Source: Prostheceraeus crozeri (lineage: Eukaryota; Platyhelminthes; Polycladida; Euryleptidae). From it: a stretch of 64,000 nucleotides of DNA. Location of the stretch: NCBI GenBank assembly GCA_907163375.1, contig CAJQUW010015449.1, forward strand, positions 1 to 64,000. The letters run 5' to 3'. Within the stretch, counting starts at the first letter, position 1. Every line of letters starts with the position of its first letter. Made by a program: the position numbers and the translations under genes. Below, in pieces: positions 11,656-24,600 of the stretch. The notes below the pieces were generated by a model that saw nothing but the letters and a program-made list of their open reading frames with translations, was not told the DNA's origin and searched no databases.

Positions 11656-12375
11656 TTATGACGTGTTTGATACTTTTTTTCTATTTTGGTCTAGGATACC
11701 ATGTAGAGGATGAATGGTATTCGTCATTATGGATTTTCCAATTCTTGTATCTTCTCCTGCTAGAAGGTTTCTCGCAGAATACTGACAAGTTGTAAAATGG
11801 TGGCGGAAACAGCTGTCTAAAAATTTATCAACTCGAGTGATGGCTCCATCATCACTTCCATATACAGAAATTCCATACCGGATTCTGGACAGAATAATGG
11901 AGTCAAACATCCGATTGACATGCTTTTGGGGCACGTTTTGTAAGCGGAGATCCTTCAAGACATACAGAGATGATTTTAAGCGTCCTATTAACTCATGCAC
12001 ATGATTAGTAAAATTGCAATTTGCTTGGAATTTTATCCCAAGAATATTCATGCTATTAGTATTAGCTAGAGACACATCATTGCATTGGCAGTCATTCAAA
12101 TAATTCAATGAAAGTCGCATTTGCTTGCTTTTTGCCATATTTATCTTGAAGAAGTTGATTTCTGACCAATTTAGTATGTTGTTGAATTCACTCTGTAGAT
12201 GGCTTTGTTGTTGATTATCTGGATTTTTGTAGCATGACACAATAATGGTACTATCATCCGAATATTTTATGATTTTAGCAATATCATGCTTGGCACGAAG
12301 ATCGCCACCAACCGTTCCTTGAGAACAGCCCAAATTGATTGGCTGAAATGAATAAAACTTATTATTCCAATGCAA
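11656..12375 (-). pseudogene. LINE reverse transcriptase, palm to C-terminal part
   Basis: The 239-codon frame includes INLGCSQGTVGG (the B-motif QGT/S-x-x-GP region), then KYSDDSTIIV with a Y-x-DD catalytic box near residue 38, then the conserved MNILGIKF, LKDLRLQNVPQKHVNRMFDS and ILSRIRYGISVYG of the thumb. Family RTs usually read YADD; YSDD still keeps both aspartates. The RT start lies in another frame further right (12649-13002), so the protein is broken. Confidence 0.85.
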
Positions 12376-12648
12376 GCGTTGAAACCTGTTTGTGTTGAAG
12401 TCAAAAAGCCAATTTCGAATAGTTTCACTTTCGATGAAAGAAGGAAATTTATCGAATACCAGTTCCTGTCTTAATACCCTATCAAAAGCATTTGAAAAAT
12501 CGATTGTAATGACGTGAACACCATTATGTCTGGATTATCGAGATATTCTAAAACATAATATTGAATAGCAAGAAGACAGTCGATTGTTGACAGCTTCGCT
12601 TATAAGCAAATTGTAGCGGGTCTCCAATTGCCGCAATGTTTGGCAAAA

Positions 12649-13002
12649 TCAATTTGCGATGAACACATCTTTCGAATAGTCAGAAGTCACCGAAATTCCC
12701 CGAATATCTTCAACACACTTTGTATTAGGTACTTTTGGAATGGCGGTGATATTAGCGTACTTGTAGATTCGGGGGAATTTACCGGCTTTAAGCGAAAGGT
12801 TCCAGGCATGAAGATACAGCGGTGATAAGATATCCCAATATTCCTTAAATACAAAGTTTGGTATGTCTGATGGACCACTTGAAGTATTTTTGCAACTTTT
12901 CATAGTATTTATTACATCGTGTATATTGAGCAAATAGCAGGGACGATTACTTGAGGCAGTATTGAGAAACGTCAATGAGGTAGCAGAGTCCAATGTTGTC
13001 AT
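12649..13002 (-). pseudogene. LINE reverse transcriptase, N-terminal fingers
   Basis: Contains KNTSSGPSDIPNFVFKEYWD, then LYLHAWNLSLKAGKFPRIYK and ANITAIPKVPNTKCVEDIRG ending ISVTSDYSKDVF. These match RT motifs 0 to 2 of CR1/Jockey-type LINEs (usual pattern: S-S-G-P-D-x-I-P, then I-P-K, then R-P-I-S-V-T). The consensus RPIS proline is G here. The frame ends after motif 2 and the palm resumes in another frame. Confidence 0.82.
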
Positions 13003-13364
13003 TTGGAGCAGCGCTTAGCTAGATCCATATTTAGAGTCTCACAATCGAACTTATCAATCATTATCTGATTTGATGAATATTTCCTATTTGTTGAGAAATC
13101 AACAGCCTTCCACCATTGTTTTGAATTGGAAGTCACCAGATATTCTAATTTCTTCTGTAATATTTTGTCTGATATATTTTCCACTTGCTGAATATCACCT
13201 CTGCGCGATGCCAACCGCTTCTTTTTTATAAGCCATTTTGTGAAAGGTGGAAACCAGGGTGGGTCACGATTACTGACTGTCACTTGACGCAAAGGGAATG
13301 CGGCATGTGATAATCTCTGCAAGATTGATTCGAGCTCTTCTATCGAGTCATTGAGATCATCCAT
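12999..13364 (-). pseudogene. LINE ORF2 linker between endonuclease and RT
   Basis: The 121-codon frame contains NRDPPWFPPFTKWLIKKKRL and KKLEYLVTSNSKQWWKAVDF. This is the basic PW-x-x-x-x-x-x-x-x-K-x-R stretch that lies between the endonuclease and RT domains in Jockey/CR1-type ORF2 proteins. It overlaps the RT frame by a few bases and is in a different frame, showing decay. Confidence 0.7.
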
Positions 13365-13365
13365 T

Positions 13366-13881
13366 TTAAAATATGACTAAAATCAGTCTCAGAAATAAGG
13401 GCATTAAATGCGCGCTTTTGTTTGAAAGAAAAGTCTCTGAAGCATACTTTCCGTCTAGTGGCGGGCATTTTGGTTTCGGTTTCATCAGTATTGCCATGTG
13501 GTCCGACTTAATTGAGGGAGTGAAACAGCTGGTGGAGAGGACCAAATCTGGGCGAGTAGTCATGACCAAATCAAGCACAGCGTTCATGCGAGTAGGCGGA
13601 ATTTTCAAGGTTGTGAGACCAAACATATGTAATTCTGAGAGATCCAAGTGATTGAAGTCCCCACCAATTATGATCGTTGCATGAGGCTCTTGTTCTTGTA
13701 TTTTTTCCATTACTGAGATGAAATATTGCTTCAAATGATTACCATTACCGTTCGGAGGATGATATCCGGCACTTATGTACACATTGCTGTTGACATTTTG
13801 GAATTTTATCCATAAGGCTTTGGCATTGTCACTGATACTCACTACTTCACAGTTGAGGGACTGGCGTGTATAGATTAGCAC
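13366..13881 (-). pseudogene. LINE apurinic endonuclease domain, main part
   Basis: Contains VYISAGYHPPNGNGNHLKQY, then ATIIIGGDFNHLD (the G-D-F-N active-site motif, near residue 73-78), then a C-terminal KSDHMAILM (the S-D-H motif). These are the exonuclease-endonuclease-phosphatase fold signatures of LINE ORF2. The start of the domain is in a separate frame at 13919-14140. Confidence 0.82.
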
Positions 13882-13918
13882 ACCACCCTTTTTATGAGAT
13901 TTATTGCAGTCAGGACGT

Positions 13919-14140
13919 TTACATTGACAAATAATCCGATCTCGGCGGAAAATAGAGAAGTCTTTGATGGCAATCTAGAATATTTTTCCTGAGATACGTT
14001 TCAGTTATTATGAAGATATCAATGTTTAGTTTCTGAATGTCCTCTGCCAAGAGAGCACTTGCTTTTTTATTTGTACTTTTCAGCTTTTTTAGAGAAAAAA
14101 CATTCGAGACACTTATTGTCGGTAGCAAATCTATAGGCAA
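13919..14140 (-). pseudogene. LINE endonuclease N-terminal fragment
   Basis: NVFSLKKLKSTNKKASALLA followed by IDIFIITETYL matches the start of LINE endonucleases, in which N-x-x-S-x-x-x-K precedes D-I-x-x-x-T-E-T-W-L. The glutamate of ITETYL is the expected metal-binding residue. The frame does not continue into the main endonuclease frame at 13881. Confidence 0.72.
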
Positions 14141-14305
14141 TGTCGGTGTTGGTGAAAAATCAACGGATAACTGAGACCCTTGATCTATGTCAGAATGAAT
14201 TGAATCGGAAACCTGTCTTGCACTGTGATGCGATGGTAGTCATATTTCCGGTGGTAGACCATTTCCCCAATTAGTGATCTTGATCAAGTGTTTTAATTGT
14301 GATCG

Positions 14306-14307
<2 letters not shown>

Positions 14308-14346
<39 letters not shown>

Positions 14347-14384
14347 AAAGAGAGAGAGAAAGAGAGAAAGAGAGAGAGAGAAGG
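14308..14384. repeat. (GA)n microsatellite
   Basis: Interrupted GA run with AAAGA variants, between the two divergent LINE remnants. Confidence 0.95.
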
Positions 14385-14529
14385 ATTTTATAAACATCTC
14401 ATTACACATATTCAACAGCTTGCTGAAAAATAATGAAGAGATCCCTTGGGGATATAGCTGGATCACTCCAATTTTCAAAGGTGGGAATAGAGATAATGTA
14501 ACAAACTATTGATATATCAATTTATCATC

Positions 14530-15482
14530 CTGTTTCGAAAAACTATTAACAAAAATCGTAAATGAAAGACTAAACGACTGGTTAGATCATACCAACATAA
14601 TTTACTACGCACAGACGGGATTCAGGAAAGGGCACTCGACACTAGATAATATATTTATAACACGAGAAATCCAAAAGACATATAACAACGCAAAGCGCCC
14701 ACTATACATGTGCTTCATAGATTTATCGAAGGCATTTGATTCGATACCAAAAGACTTGCTGAAGGAAAAACTAAACGCAGTACTCCCAAATAGCAAAATT
14801 TTATTTTTGATAGAAAAAATCATAGACAGCAAAACATATAAAGTTTTATATGAAGGTCAAGAAACTGACACGTTCGCACTTAAAAACGGAAGGCGACAGC
14901 CTCTCACCGACTCTCTTCTGCTTGTACATGAATGATCTTCTGGAGTCATTTGACAACAGTATTGTTTCACTTGATCTAGCTATAATAGATGACATCAAAA
15001 TACCAGCCATAATATATGCAGATGATATACTACTTTTCAGCGAGCCACAGATCGGTCTAAATAAGCAAATAGAGATGGTACATGAATTTTGCGCCATGAA
15101 TAAATTGGTTATAAATTTTTATAAAACAAAAGTAATGATCAAAAACTTAAATACGAAATTTAGTCACCTTAATATAAAATTAGACAAGTCAATCAAAACA
15201 ATCGAAATTGTGGTAGAGTATAAATACTTAGGATTGTGGTTAGCAAAGAACGATAGGAAACATTTAGCATCATTAGAAGAAAAAGGCAGAAAATCGTCTT
15301 TCATGACCAGTAAGTCTCTCAGAGAATTTGGAAATGTAAATGGGACAATACTAGTTAATTCGTTTGAAACGTTGAATCTATGTACTATGAAACATGGCGG
15401 CGAATTTCTTTATAACTGCAATCTCAAGACTTTAAATAGAATACAAATGCAGTTTTATAAGAAATTCTGTTTCTTGAAATGA
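14530..15482 (+). pseudogene. LINE reverse transcriptase (two frames)
   Basis: The first frame reads AQTGFRKGHSTLDNIF then MCFIDLSKAFDSIPKDLLKE (RT motif A, with the catalytic D in FIDLSKAFD). The second (from about 14850) reads GDSLSPTLFCLYMNDLL, the usual QG-x-x-LSP-x-LF motif B, then IIYADDILLFSEPQIGLNKQ (motif C with YADD near 15017) and KLVINFYKTKVM. A frameshift lies near 14880-14900 between A and B. At the nucleotide level this RT palm is otherwise well preserved. Confidence 0.85.
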
Positions 15483-15527
15483 TCAACTCCTGGCTATTGT
15501 ATAGTTGGTGAGTTCGGAATTAAGCCA

Positions 15528-16217
15528 TTGGAATTCCATTTTTATAAATCTGCAATACGACTTTGGTTAAATATCATTAGTGGAAACCAAACAAGTCTGA
15601 TGATAAATGTGTACAAAACCATCACAAAGCAGTTAGACAGCAGAATGTTTTCGAACACTTGGTCCTACAATATAAGAAAGTTATTGCAGAAATTGAATTT
15701 AGGAGATCTTTGGAATAATCAAACTAATTATGACAAAAGCCCATTCATCCGCATTGTCAATGAAAGACTAAAGTGTTATTTCCGAGAAGAATGGATTAAT
15801 AATGCCAAGCATTGTCATAAGGGATTAAGATATCTTGAGTTATGCGGTTTTGACAATGATATTAAATCTTATCTAAATATCAAATTTCAATTAAGTCAAG
15901 AAATATTGATCATGCTGAAAATCAGAACAGGCAATCACAGACTAACTGCTGAAATAGGCAGATACGGCAATAGATATCTACATGAAGACTGCGTTTGTCC
16001 ATATTGTGTGGATAAGATTTACGATATTTTCCATTTATTTATTGAGTGTCAAAAGTACAATGACCATCGCGAAAGAATACTGCCAGAATTCTTAAATCTT
16101 GATAGAATGCAGTTCCATCGATTATTTGATACCGACAAACCCTGTAGAATAAAGTCTATTGCCTCGTTCATCAAAGTAAATTGTGACAGAGAAAATTGTT
16201 ACCGTCTAAGACAATAG
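15528..16217 (+). pseudogene. LINE ORF C-terminal domain with Cys/His motif
   Basis: The 229-codon frame ends with CVCPYCVDKIYDIFHLFIEC followed by QKYNDHRERI. This is the C-x2-C-x8-H-x4-C zinc-binding pattern, with a Y-x3-R tail, seen at the C-terminus of several LINE clades. Upstream, LKIRTGNHRLTAEIGRYGNR is also typical of that region. It follows the RT frame after a single stop and about 45 bases. Confidence 0.72.
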
Positions 16218-16260
16218 AAATCGGACGACCGCCAACAACTGTATGCATTGCACTCGATGC

Positions 16261-19200
16261 CGATAAATAAACAATAACAATCGCCGCAAAATGGAAACTG
16301 ATAGCACATAGAAATCTAATCTTGCCTGAAATACCAAACACGTCTACAGTGTAGACTGTCGTCGTCCATGCGCTTCAATACAAGGTGAATTGATACATAG
16401 TATGCGTACCTATTAGGTTGAGATATCGACAGCGATGACTATGACACATATCGGCCTAAATTCTAACCTTGTTATTGTGTAGCTTTAATTGTACGTGTAG
16501 CTCTATGCACTCGTAACCACAGAATTAGATTGTTTAATCGTATCACTTTGCTAGAAGTGCAAACTGATTTAAACAGATGGCACATGCAGGAACTTAATAA
16601 GTGGGCAAAAAGAAATTTTTAATACCTTACAAAGATAGGAAAAATAGTCGCGCGCCGCTCGCGGATTGCTCTGAATTCCTTCAAAATGCTCCGATCGCCA
16701 CGACTCCTTCAGATTCAAAAAATTCAGATCATTGCGCAAACGTTTTCTCGATAATGTTGGGCTCTCCGATCATTTCAAAAAAAGTTAGCAGGCGCATGAA
16801 AAAACGTTCACAAACTTCTCTGTAGAACTTGATGTCGTCTGTGTCTCTTTGCTGTGTGATCCGGTTGATAACAGTCACTGAAACTTTGCACAATTTGGAG
16901 TGTTTAATGCTGAATTGGGTGCTCATTGTTCGATTGCTATGGTATTTAGTCAGCAGATTGTGCCATTTCATTAACGTTACATGTTCCAATGTTTCCCTTC
17001 TAGTCAAACGGAAGAAGAGACGACCTGTCTAATTCTGTGCGTACAACGGTCGATTTTCACCTAGCAGTGACATCACGCTGCTGATTGTTACTCAGATAAG
17101 TGCCTTACTGCAACACGATCAGCTGAATCAGTCCATGTGATTTACTAAAGGCGACAAGTCAAAGCAATGGCCGGCGCTTAATTACAAATTCATATTCACA
17201 TTTTGGATCATATTCTTGTCAATCTACGAGTATTACAGGTGAGATACAACTATTGCTTATGAATAATTATGGCTGCCTCTATAGTCTCCATTTCTTGTCA
17301 TGTGGTTTATCATGACATAGTAGTATCAAATGCCTTTGCATGCTAACTTTTTCTGCCGGCCCTTGCAACACTTATAATAATAAAAGTTTGCGATGTGATG
17401 TCGATCAAGTTGAGTGTAGACTACCTGTTGTTGACGGTCGTAATAATATCAACTCTAATCATAATTATCGATGTTAAAAAGTCACAGACAATAATAAATG
17501 ATAGGATCTCGCATTCGTTGGTGACCTCCTCTCCTTCTATATTTCAAATGTACATACTGTATAGTTCCATTAGTTGATTTTTCTGGTATTTAATTTTCTA
17601 TTGACTTTCGTGCTCATGCCATTTCAACTATACTGTACATAGCTCATTTCATGTCATGGTGTCTGGTATCATTTCATCCATAATCATATCATTGTAGAAC
17701 TGGTTGTTCAGTATCCTGACCATTGACATTGACCATTGTGTTGGTATTTCCTCATTTGTTCATTCATTTGTATATTCCTCGTATACTGTATCAGCGGGTG
17801 TTTCATAACGAAATAAAACCGTTGAATTTTGAGAGAGAGAGAGCAAAAAGCGGTCAAGGTACTCAGATAGCTTTCATTATTACTCTTAAGTTGACAGACT
17901 GTCGTAGATACGTATTGGGAAATGCTTCATTACATTAAAATTCTACTTTTCTATGCGAGTGGGTATTGTTTGTCGCAATGAAACTGATTTCATAAATTTC
18001 TTTGAACGCAGCTGTTTTTATAAAATTATAGAATTTATTGAAAGCATTTATTGTCTGTATCTCAGCCGCACATTGTCTATCCTACCAACCGCACATCCTT
18101 TGCATAGCAATTTGATCTGTCGTTTATTTAATTTCATTGTTGTTAATCATCTATCTGAAATGCAATATTAAAACAGAAATTATTTACTATTATTTTTGCT
18201 AATTTCTCTTTCATCAAAGCAGAAGCCCCAACAATTCGCACATGCATAATTGCAGAGAAGACATGCCGAAGTAACTGTCAAGAAGCAGCTAAGATATGCG
18301 ACTCAATGCGGCACAAAGCTGCACGATTCGTGTACGATTCAAACCTTTTGCGATTCAGAATGCGTGTCACACACAAACGAAGTATCACACATTGGTCCGC
18401 GTGAATTGAACATCAGCAAATAAGAAGGGGAGAACAAATACAGAGGAGCAAGTATGTGATGCGAGTGGCAAGCCTGTGGTGGCAAGGCCAGACACAATAC
18501 AGACTGCGCTCTCTCCGCAAAGGAGGTCATAGACAGCAGCAGACATTACGTAATACTAACTGACTACACATTCAGACAACGAAAACAGGGCAATGAAGAA
18601 ATATTGGTAGACAACTGAATGAAGGAGGATAAAAAGAAGACAAATGTTAGACTGGTACATGAGAAATAAACCATGCACTGGTATATCAGAAATAAACTAT
18701 GCAAACGGCAAACACATGAATACGGAAAATTAGATCTTGTAGCTTCGAATGTTCCAAACGAGAATCATACAATGACATAATCACTCAGTTTTAAGAAAAT
18801 GCCATCGTCAGGAAAGAATAGAAATTTTCCAGAGATAGTCTTTACATCCAACCTTAAGAGGCACAGTTTCCCATTTGCAACATGCGAGAACGAAGTACAC
18901 TTAAAAGAACACAAAATCATACATATCTAAAGGAAGCTAATTATTAAATATCTCTATTAAATTATCCAAATTTTCTTCGATAAACTGACAGCCTGCTGAA
19001 AGGACCAGTGTAGAACATCTCACGATTCTATTCAATACGCAGACATTCGGGGCAGTGATTTTATTGAATATTGATCAAATACTGAGTTTCAGGATTTTAC
19101 TGTATATGCACTATATTTCACATGTAAATATTTTCTATTTTAAATTGCAATGTTTCGTCATATCGAATAAAATAGGAAGTTCACAAAGATTCAGGCAGAA

Positions 19201-20923
19201 TCCATGCATGAGAATTTAGATATGGAAGTTTTGTTTTTTGAATATCCATTAACCGCACTCTATTAACTTCCCTATTACCCAAACTCAACAACACAATCAT
19301 CAATATAATTTCTTGAAATTTAAATTCAATAACTTCTCATTATTTGTCTTCTCATGAAAATTAGGCTATGTGTTATAATATTTAACGAATAGGACTATTT
19401 GAAAGTTGTTAAGATATACGCAGATTCATTGACAGCTGGTGCACGATAGATAAATGGATATTTCACTCCAAAACTATTTGGTAAGCTACACAATCTATGT
19501 GCATCTATACAATAATGCCGAGCCATAGAAGTGGATAATAGTACATTAGAATGGAAGTTTGATATCTTGCCTATGTGCAATTATGGCACATGGAAAAATC
19601 TATGGTTTGTAGATCAGATTCGATCTAAAACATTGTATCAAAGTGAAACTATTAGCCAAGTTGGTTGTGGAAGTTGTTGACACCCAATTACAGGATTTTC
19701 ATGAAGAGAATTGCAAGTGAGATGGCGGCATTGTTTCATGTAAAATAGCCTAGTATTCCATGGATTAATATACTGTGTCTATTTGTAGCAGTCACTGACA
19801 ACTGTTTTCCAATGTTTCAATATTGGAATGAGAATTAAAAATTGGTTTACAAAGTCATAATTAAAAGTGGTCGGTGTGCTGTTTGTAAGAACATCTGAAG
19901 AATTCACAGACAGAAAGTCTAATTATTGGATAATTTCTTCTTCGGGCGGCTAAGAAACCTGGTGCTTTTCTGGAATAAACACATTGAAAGTTTCTTTACC
20001 GACAATCATTTCTCAAATAAATGAAATGTGGCTGGAACTTTTCAATTAACCATTGAATGACACATGTGATATTTTGGAAGCTGATATTCGAAGTATGTAA
20101 AGATTTTGAAAATTATTCAAATTTTGTGAACAGGGGAACCCTTTGAAGTAAAATGAATACTCTAAGATTTCTTGGTCTCTGATTTCAAGCTGGAGTTATG
20201 CATGTTCTGTAAATCGACATTACAAGTTGCATAAGAGTCTGATTATACTTTTGATAGATTATCGGAGCAATATCTCAAAATGATGAACGTTCAGAAAGTG
20301 TAAAAGGATTTTCTTCTTTGTCATCCTGTCGGTGCAGCATTTTGTAAATTCACTATTGCTTTTGAGTACATGGTCTTTGGACAAGGACCAACAATCCAGA
20401 TCACAAATTGGCCTGATAAATATAAATGCCAATCAAAAAACATGGAAGCCAGATCGCACAAGTTGCATTTTCACCCAACTAAGTTCCCCCGACGTGTGCC
20501 ATAATTTTCATGCAATTTCCATTCTAGGACTTCATTCTAGGACTCCACTCTAGACAGATTTTCAAAGATCTGTTTTTGTCAGCGAACAATGTCGGAGATA
20601 AAGTCGTTAAATATGAGAAGTGAATCAAATAACAAAATGTTTTGTAAGATGACAAAGGCAAAAGTTTTTTCACGGCAACTGCCTATGTCTGCAACTTGAA
20701 AAGATTCATAAATGACTTGCGAATTGACTGTGAATGTCGAATAGCGGTAGCAGATTTGAATTTCCTCTGAATGTCCAAAAGCAAATGGTGATCGAGGCGT
20801 CGTTTAAAAAAGTTTGGTACATGCAGTACTTTTGATCGTAGACAATATACTGCTGCACAAGACACGAATCAAAGACCGATGCGCTGCGCAAGTAGAATAT
20901 AAATGACTCCATGACCTCTGCAC
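16261..20923. other. Long stretch without a convincing gene
   Basis: About 4.7 kb of unique AT-rich DNA. One minus-strand frame (16729-17007, 92 codons, containing KVSVTVINRITQQRDTDD and FYREVCERFFMRLLTFFEM) is protein-like but has no family I recognise and no clear splice signals. A GA tract lies near 17830-17843. I found no tRNA or other RNA gene. It may contain introns or old, unrecognisable repeats. Confidence 0.5.
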
Positions 20924-21220
20924 CTTTTCTCGCTGTCATGTGATGATTGAGACACGTCGATTGAAGATCACTAAATAACAGCAGCCCAGCAGGCGGGAAC
21001 ACGGAAATACTTTGTACGCGCGATTCTCCTTTACTCGCTCAGCACAAGTAAAATAAAATGATGTCCGCAAGCGATATCTTTTCTCCCTGTCATTGCTATG
21101 TGAATGAGGCGCGTCGATTGAAGGTCACTAAAAATATCACTAGCGCTGGTGGGAGTATGGAAATAATTTGCGGGCGCAATTCTCTTCAGTAATGAAATGT
21201 GTTGCTTGCGTCAGAAGACA
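20924..21220. repeat. Diverged tandem duplication, period about 154 bp
   Basis: Two related units begin TTTTCTCGCTGTCATG (20924) and TTTTCTCCCTGTCATTG (21078). Both contain CGTCGATTGAAG followed by TCACTAAA, then a GGAA-rich stretch and CGATTCTC/CAATTCTC. They are clearly diverged, so the duplication is old. They lie immediately upstream of the TATA-like site at 21221. Confidence 0.75.
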
Positions 21221-21232
21221 TATATAAAAAGG
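21221..21232 (+). promoter_or_regulatory. TATA-box-like site, plus strand
   Basis: TATATAAAAAGG, a close match to the metazoan TATA consensus, preceded by the tandem module above and followed by mixed-composition sequence. No plus-strand open frame with a good start follows within 150 bases, and the downstream repeat gene is on the other strand. It may therefore be chance, or drive a non-coding transcript. Confidence 0.3.
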
Positions 21233-21497
21233 ATCAGCTGGAGTGCATTCTGCTGATATTGAACTATTGCAATTGCAATAATTGTAAAAAAATGCAGACG
21301 CAAAATTTTGATTTCATGTCATATCATGCGAAGTAATTATGATTTCATGAATCAAATTTTTAAGAAATGTATAGGGAGAAATTTTTTATGCATTTTTACG
21401 TAGGACATGCATAAAGATCAATTTGTTTTTCGAAGATGAACATTAGAGTATACTTTTGCAAAAACTATTTAGGAAATAGACAGCAAGAAGTGAGTAA

Positions 21498-21518
21498 GAG
21501 AGAGAGAGAGAGAGAGAG
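21498..21518. repeat. (GA)n microsatellite
   Basis: A GA run inside a longer purine-rich stretch (about 21480-21580) to the left of the repeat-protein frame. Confidence 0.9.
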
Positions 21519-21689
21519 GGAGAAGATGAACGACAGAAGAGAAATGACGAAGAGAGGGAGGGAACAGGAAGATAAAGATGAGTAGTGTCATATACAGTAC
21601 CAATCATTTTGAAGATTGCATTGAATGAAATACAATAAAATAGACAGGCATTGCGTAATAATATTTCGTGGTTCCTTAAGATGTTGAAA

Positions 21690-24600
21690 CTAAAAATTTG
21701 TAAAAATTGTTGGCAAGCATTGTAAGAGGTACTCAGGATAAGGAGCTACAACTGGTGGGTCAAGGTCAAGGAATTGAGGTTCAGGAGCCACAATTGGCGA
21801 TTCAATGTCAACAACATGAGGATAAGGAGCTACAACTGGTGATTCAAGGTCAACGACATGAGGATAAGGAGCCACAACTGGTGATTCAAGGTCAACGACA
21901 TGAAGATAAGGAGCCACAACTGGTGATTCAAGGTCAACAACATGAGGATAAGGAGCCACAATTGGTGATTCAAGGTCAACGACATGAGGATATGGAGCCA
22001 CAATTGGTGAGTCAAGGTCAGCGACATGAGGATAAGGAGCCACAATTGGTGATTCAAGGTCAAGGAATTGAGGTTCAGGAGCCACAATTGGCGATTCAAG
22101 GTCAACAACATGAGGATAAGGAGCTACAACTGGTGATTCAAGGTCAACGACATGAGGATAAGGAGCCACAACTGGTGAGTCAAGGTCAACGACATGAAGA
22201 TAAGGAGCCACAACTGGTGATTCAAGGTCAACAACATGAGGATAAGGAGCCACAATTGGTGATTCAAGGTCAACGACATGAGGATATGGAGCCACAATTG
22301 GCGATTCAAGGTCAACGACATGAGGATATGGAGCTACAACTGGTGATTCAAGGTCAACGACATGAGGATCAGGAGCCACAATTGGTGATTCAAGGTCAAC
22401 GACATGAGGATAAGGAGCCACAACTGCTGATTCAAGGTCAACGACATGAGGATAAGGAGCCACAATTGGTGATTCAAGGTCAACGACATGAGAATAAGGA
22501 GCCACAATTGGCGATTCAAGGTCAACGACATTAGGATAAGGAGCCACAATTGGTGATTCAAGGTCAACGACATGAGGATAAGGAGCCACAACTGGTGATT
22601 CAAGGTCAACGACATGAGGATAAGGAGCCACAATTGGCGATTCAAGGTCAACGACATGAGGATAAGGAGCCACAATTGGCGATTCAAGGTCAACAACATG
22701 AGGATAAGGAGCTACAACTGGTGATTCAAGGTCAACGACATGAGGATAAGGAGCCACAACTGGTGATTCGAGGTCAACGACATGAGGATAAGGAGCCACA
22801 ATTGGTGATTCAAGGTCAGCGACATGAGGATAAGGAGCCACAATTGGCGATTCAAGGTCAACGACATGAGGATAAGGAGCTACAACTGGCGATTCAAGGT
22901 CAACGACATGAGGATAAGGAGCTACAATTGGTGATTCAAGGTCAACGACATTAGGATAAGGAGCCACAACTGGTGATTCAAGGTCAACAACATGAGGATA
23001 AGGAGCCACAATTGGTGATTCAAGGTCAACGACATGAGGATAAGGAGCTACAATTGGCGATTCAAGGTCAACGACATGAGGATAAGGAGCCACAATTGGC
23101 GATTCAAGGTCAACAACATGAGGATAAGGAGCTACAACTGGTGATTCAAGGTCAACGACATGAGGATAAGGAGCCACAACTGGTGATTCGAGGTCAACGA
23201 CATGAGGATAAGGAGCCACAATTGGTGATTCAAGGTCAACGACATAAGGATAAGGAGCTACAACTGGCGATTCAAGGTCAACAACATGAGAATATGGAGC
23301 CACAACTGGTGATTCAAGGTCAACGACATGAGGATAAGGAGCCACAATTGGTGATTCAAGGTCAACGACATGAGAATATGGAGCCACAACTGGTGATTCA
23401 AGGTCAACGACATGAGGATAAGGAGCCACAATTGGCGATTCAAGGTCAACGACATGAGGATAAGGAGCCACAATTGGTGATTCAAGGTCAACGACATGAG
23501 GATAAGGAGCTACAACTGGTGATTCAAGGTCAACGACATGAGGATAAGGAGCCACAATTGGCGATTCAAGGTCAACGACATGAGGATAAGGAGCTACAAC
23601 TGGCGATTCAAGGTCAACAACATGAGGATAAGGAGCTACAATTGGTGATTCAAGGTCAACGACATGAGAATATGGAGCCACAACTGGTGATTCAAGGTCA
23701 AAAACATGAGGATAAGGAGCCACAATTGGTGATTCAAGGTCAACGACATGAGAATATGGAGCCACAACTGGTGATTCAAGGTCAACGACATGAGGATAAG
23801 GAGCCACAATTGGCGATTCAAGGTCAACGACATGAGGATAAGGAGCCACAATTGGTGATTCAAGGTCAACGACATGAGGATAAGGAGCCACAACTGGTGA
23901 TTCAAGGTCAACGATATGAGGATAAGGAGCCACAATTGGCGATTCGAGGTCAACGACATGAGGATAAGGAGCCACAATTGGCGATTCAAGGTCAACGACA
24001 TTAGGATAAGGAGTCACAATTGGTGATTCAAGGTCAACGACATGAGGATAAGGAGCCACAACTGGTGATTCAAGGTCAACGATATGAGGATAAGGAGCCA
24101 CAATTGGCGATTCGAGGTCAACGACATGAGGATAAGGAGCCACAATTGGCGATTCAAGGTCAACGACATTAGGATAAGGAGCCACAATTGGTGATTCAAG
24201 GTCAACTACATGAGAATAAGGAGCCACAACTGCTGATTCAAGGTCAACGACATGAGGATAAGGAGCCACAATTGGTGATTCAAGGTCAGCGACATGAGTA
24301 TAAGGAGCCACAATTGGTGATTCAAGGTCAACGACATGAGGATAAGGAGCTACAATTGGCGATTCAAGGTCAACGACATGAGGATAAGGAGCCACAATTG
24401 GCGATTCAAGGTCAACAACATGAGGATAAGGAGCTACAACTGGTGATTGAAGGTCAACGACATGAGGATAAGGAGCCACAACTGGTGATTCAAGGTCAAC
24501 GACATGAGGATAAGGCGCCACAATTGGCGATTCAAGGTCAACGACATGAGGATAAGGAGCTACAACTGGCGATTCAAGGTCAACAACATGAGAATATGGA

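Larger units (their letters stand above)
11650..14200 (-). mobile_element. Decayed non-LTR retrotransposon (LINE), minus strand
   Basis: Consecutive minus-strand open frames give, from 14.1 kb down to 11.65 kb, an endonuclease start, endonuclease body, linker, reverse transcriptase start and reverse transcriptase palm/thumb, in LINE order. Frames change between pieces and stops separate them, so it is inactive. Features such as ISVTSDYSK and YSDDSTIIV in the RT resemble Jockey/CR1-group elements. The exact ends are not defined; a GA tract lies just upstream of its 5' end. Confidence 0.88.
14390..16260 (+). mobile_element. 5'-truncated LINE, plus strand, second family
   Basis: Begins abruptly inside the reverse transcriptase (WITPIFKGGNRDN near 14455-14500) and runs through RT, thumb and a C-terminal Cys/His motif to a stop at 16217. 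A short 3' region with AATAAA-like sequence (near 16263) follows. No endonuclease is present, typical of 5' truncation at integration. It is unlike the neighbour at 11650-14200 in sequence, so two LINE families lie back to back. Internal frame changes show it is dead. Confidence 0.85.

Noticed and set aside
16729-17007. Minus-strand 92-codon frame as a gene
   Set aside because: Protein-like but without motif, splice context or neighbours; left as unassigned.
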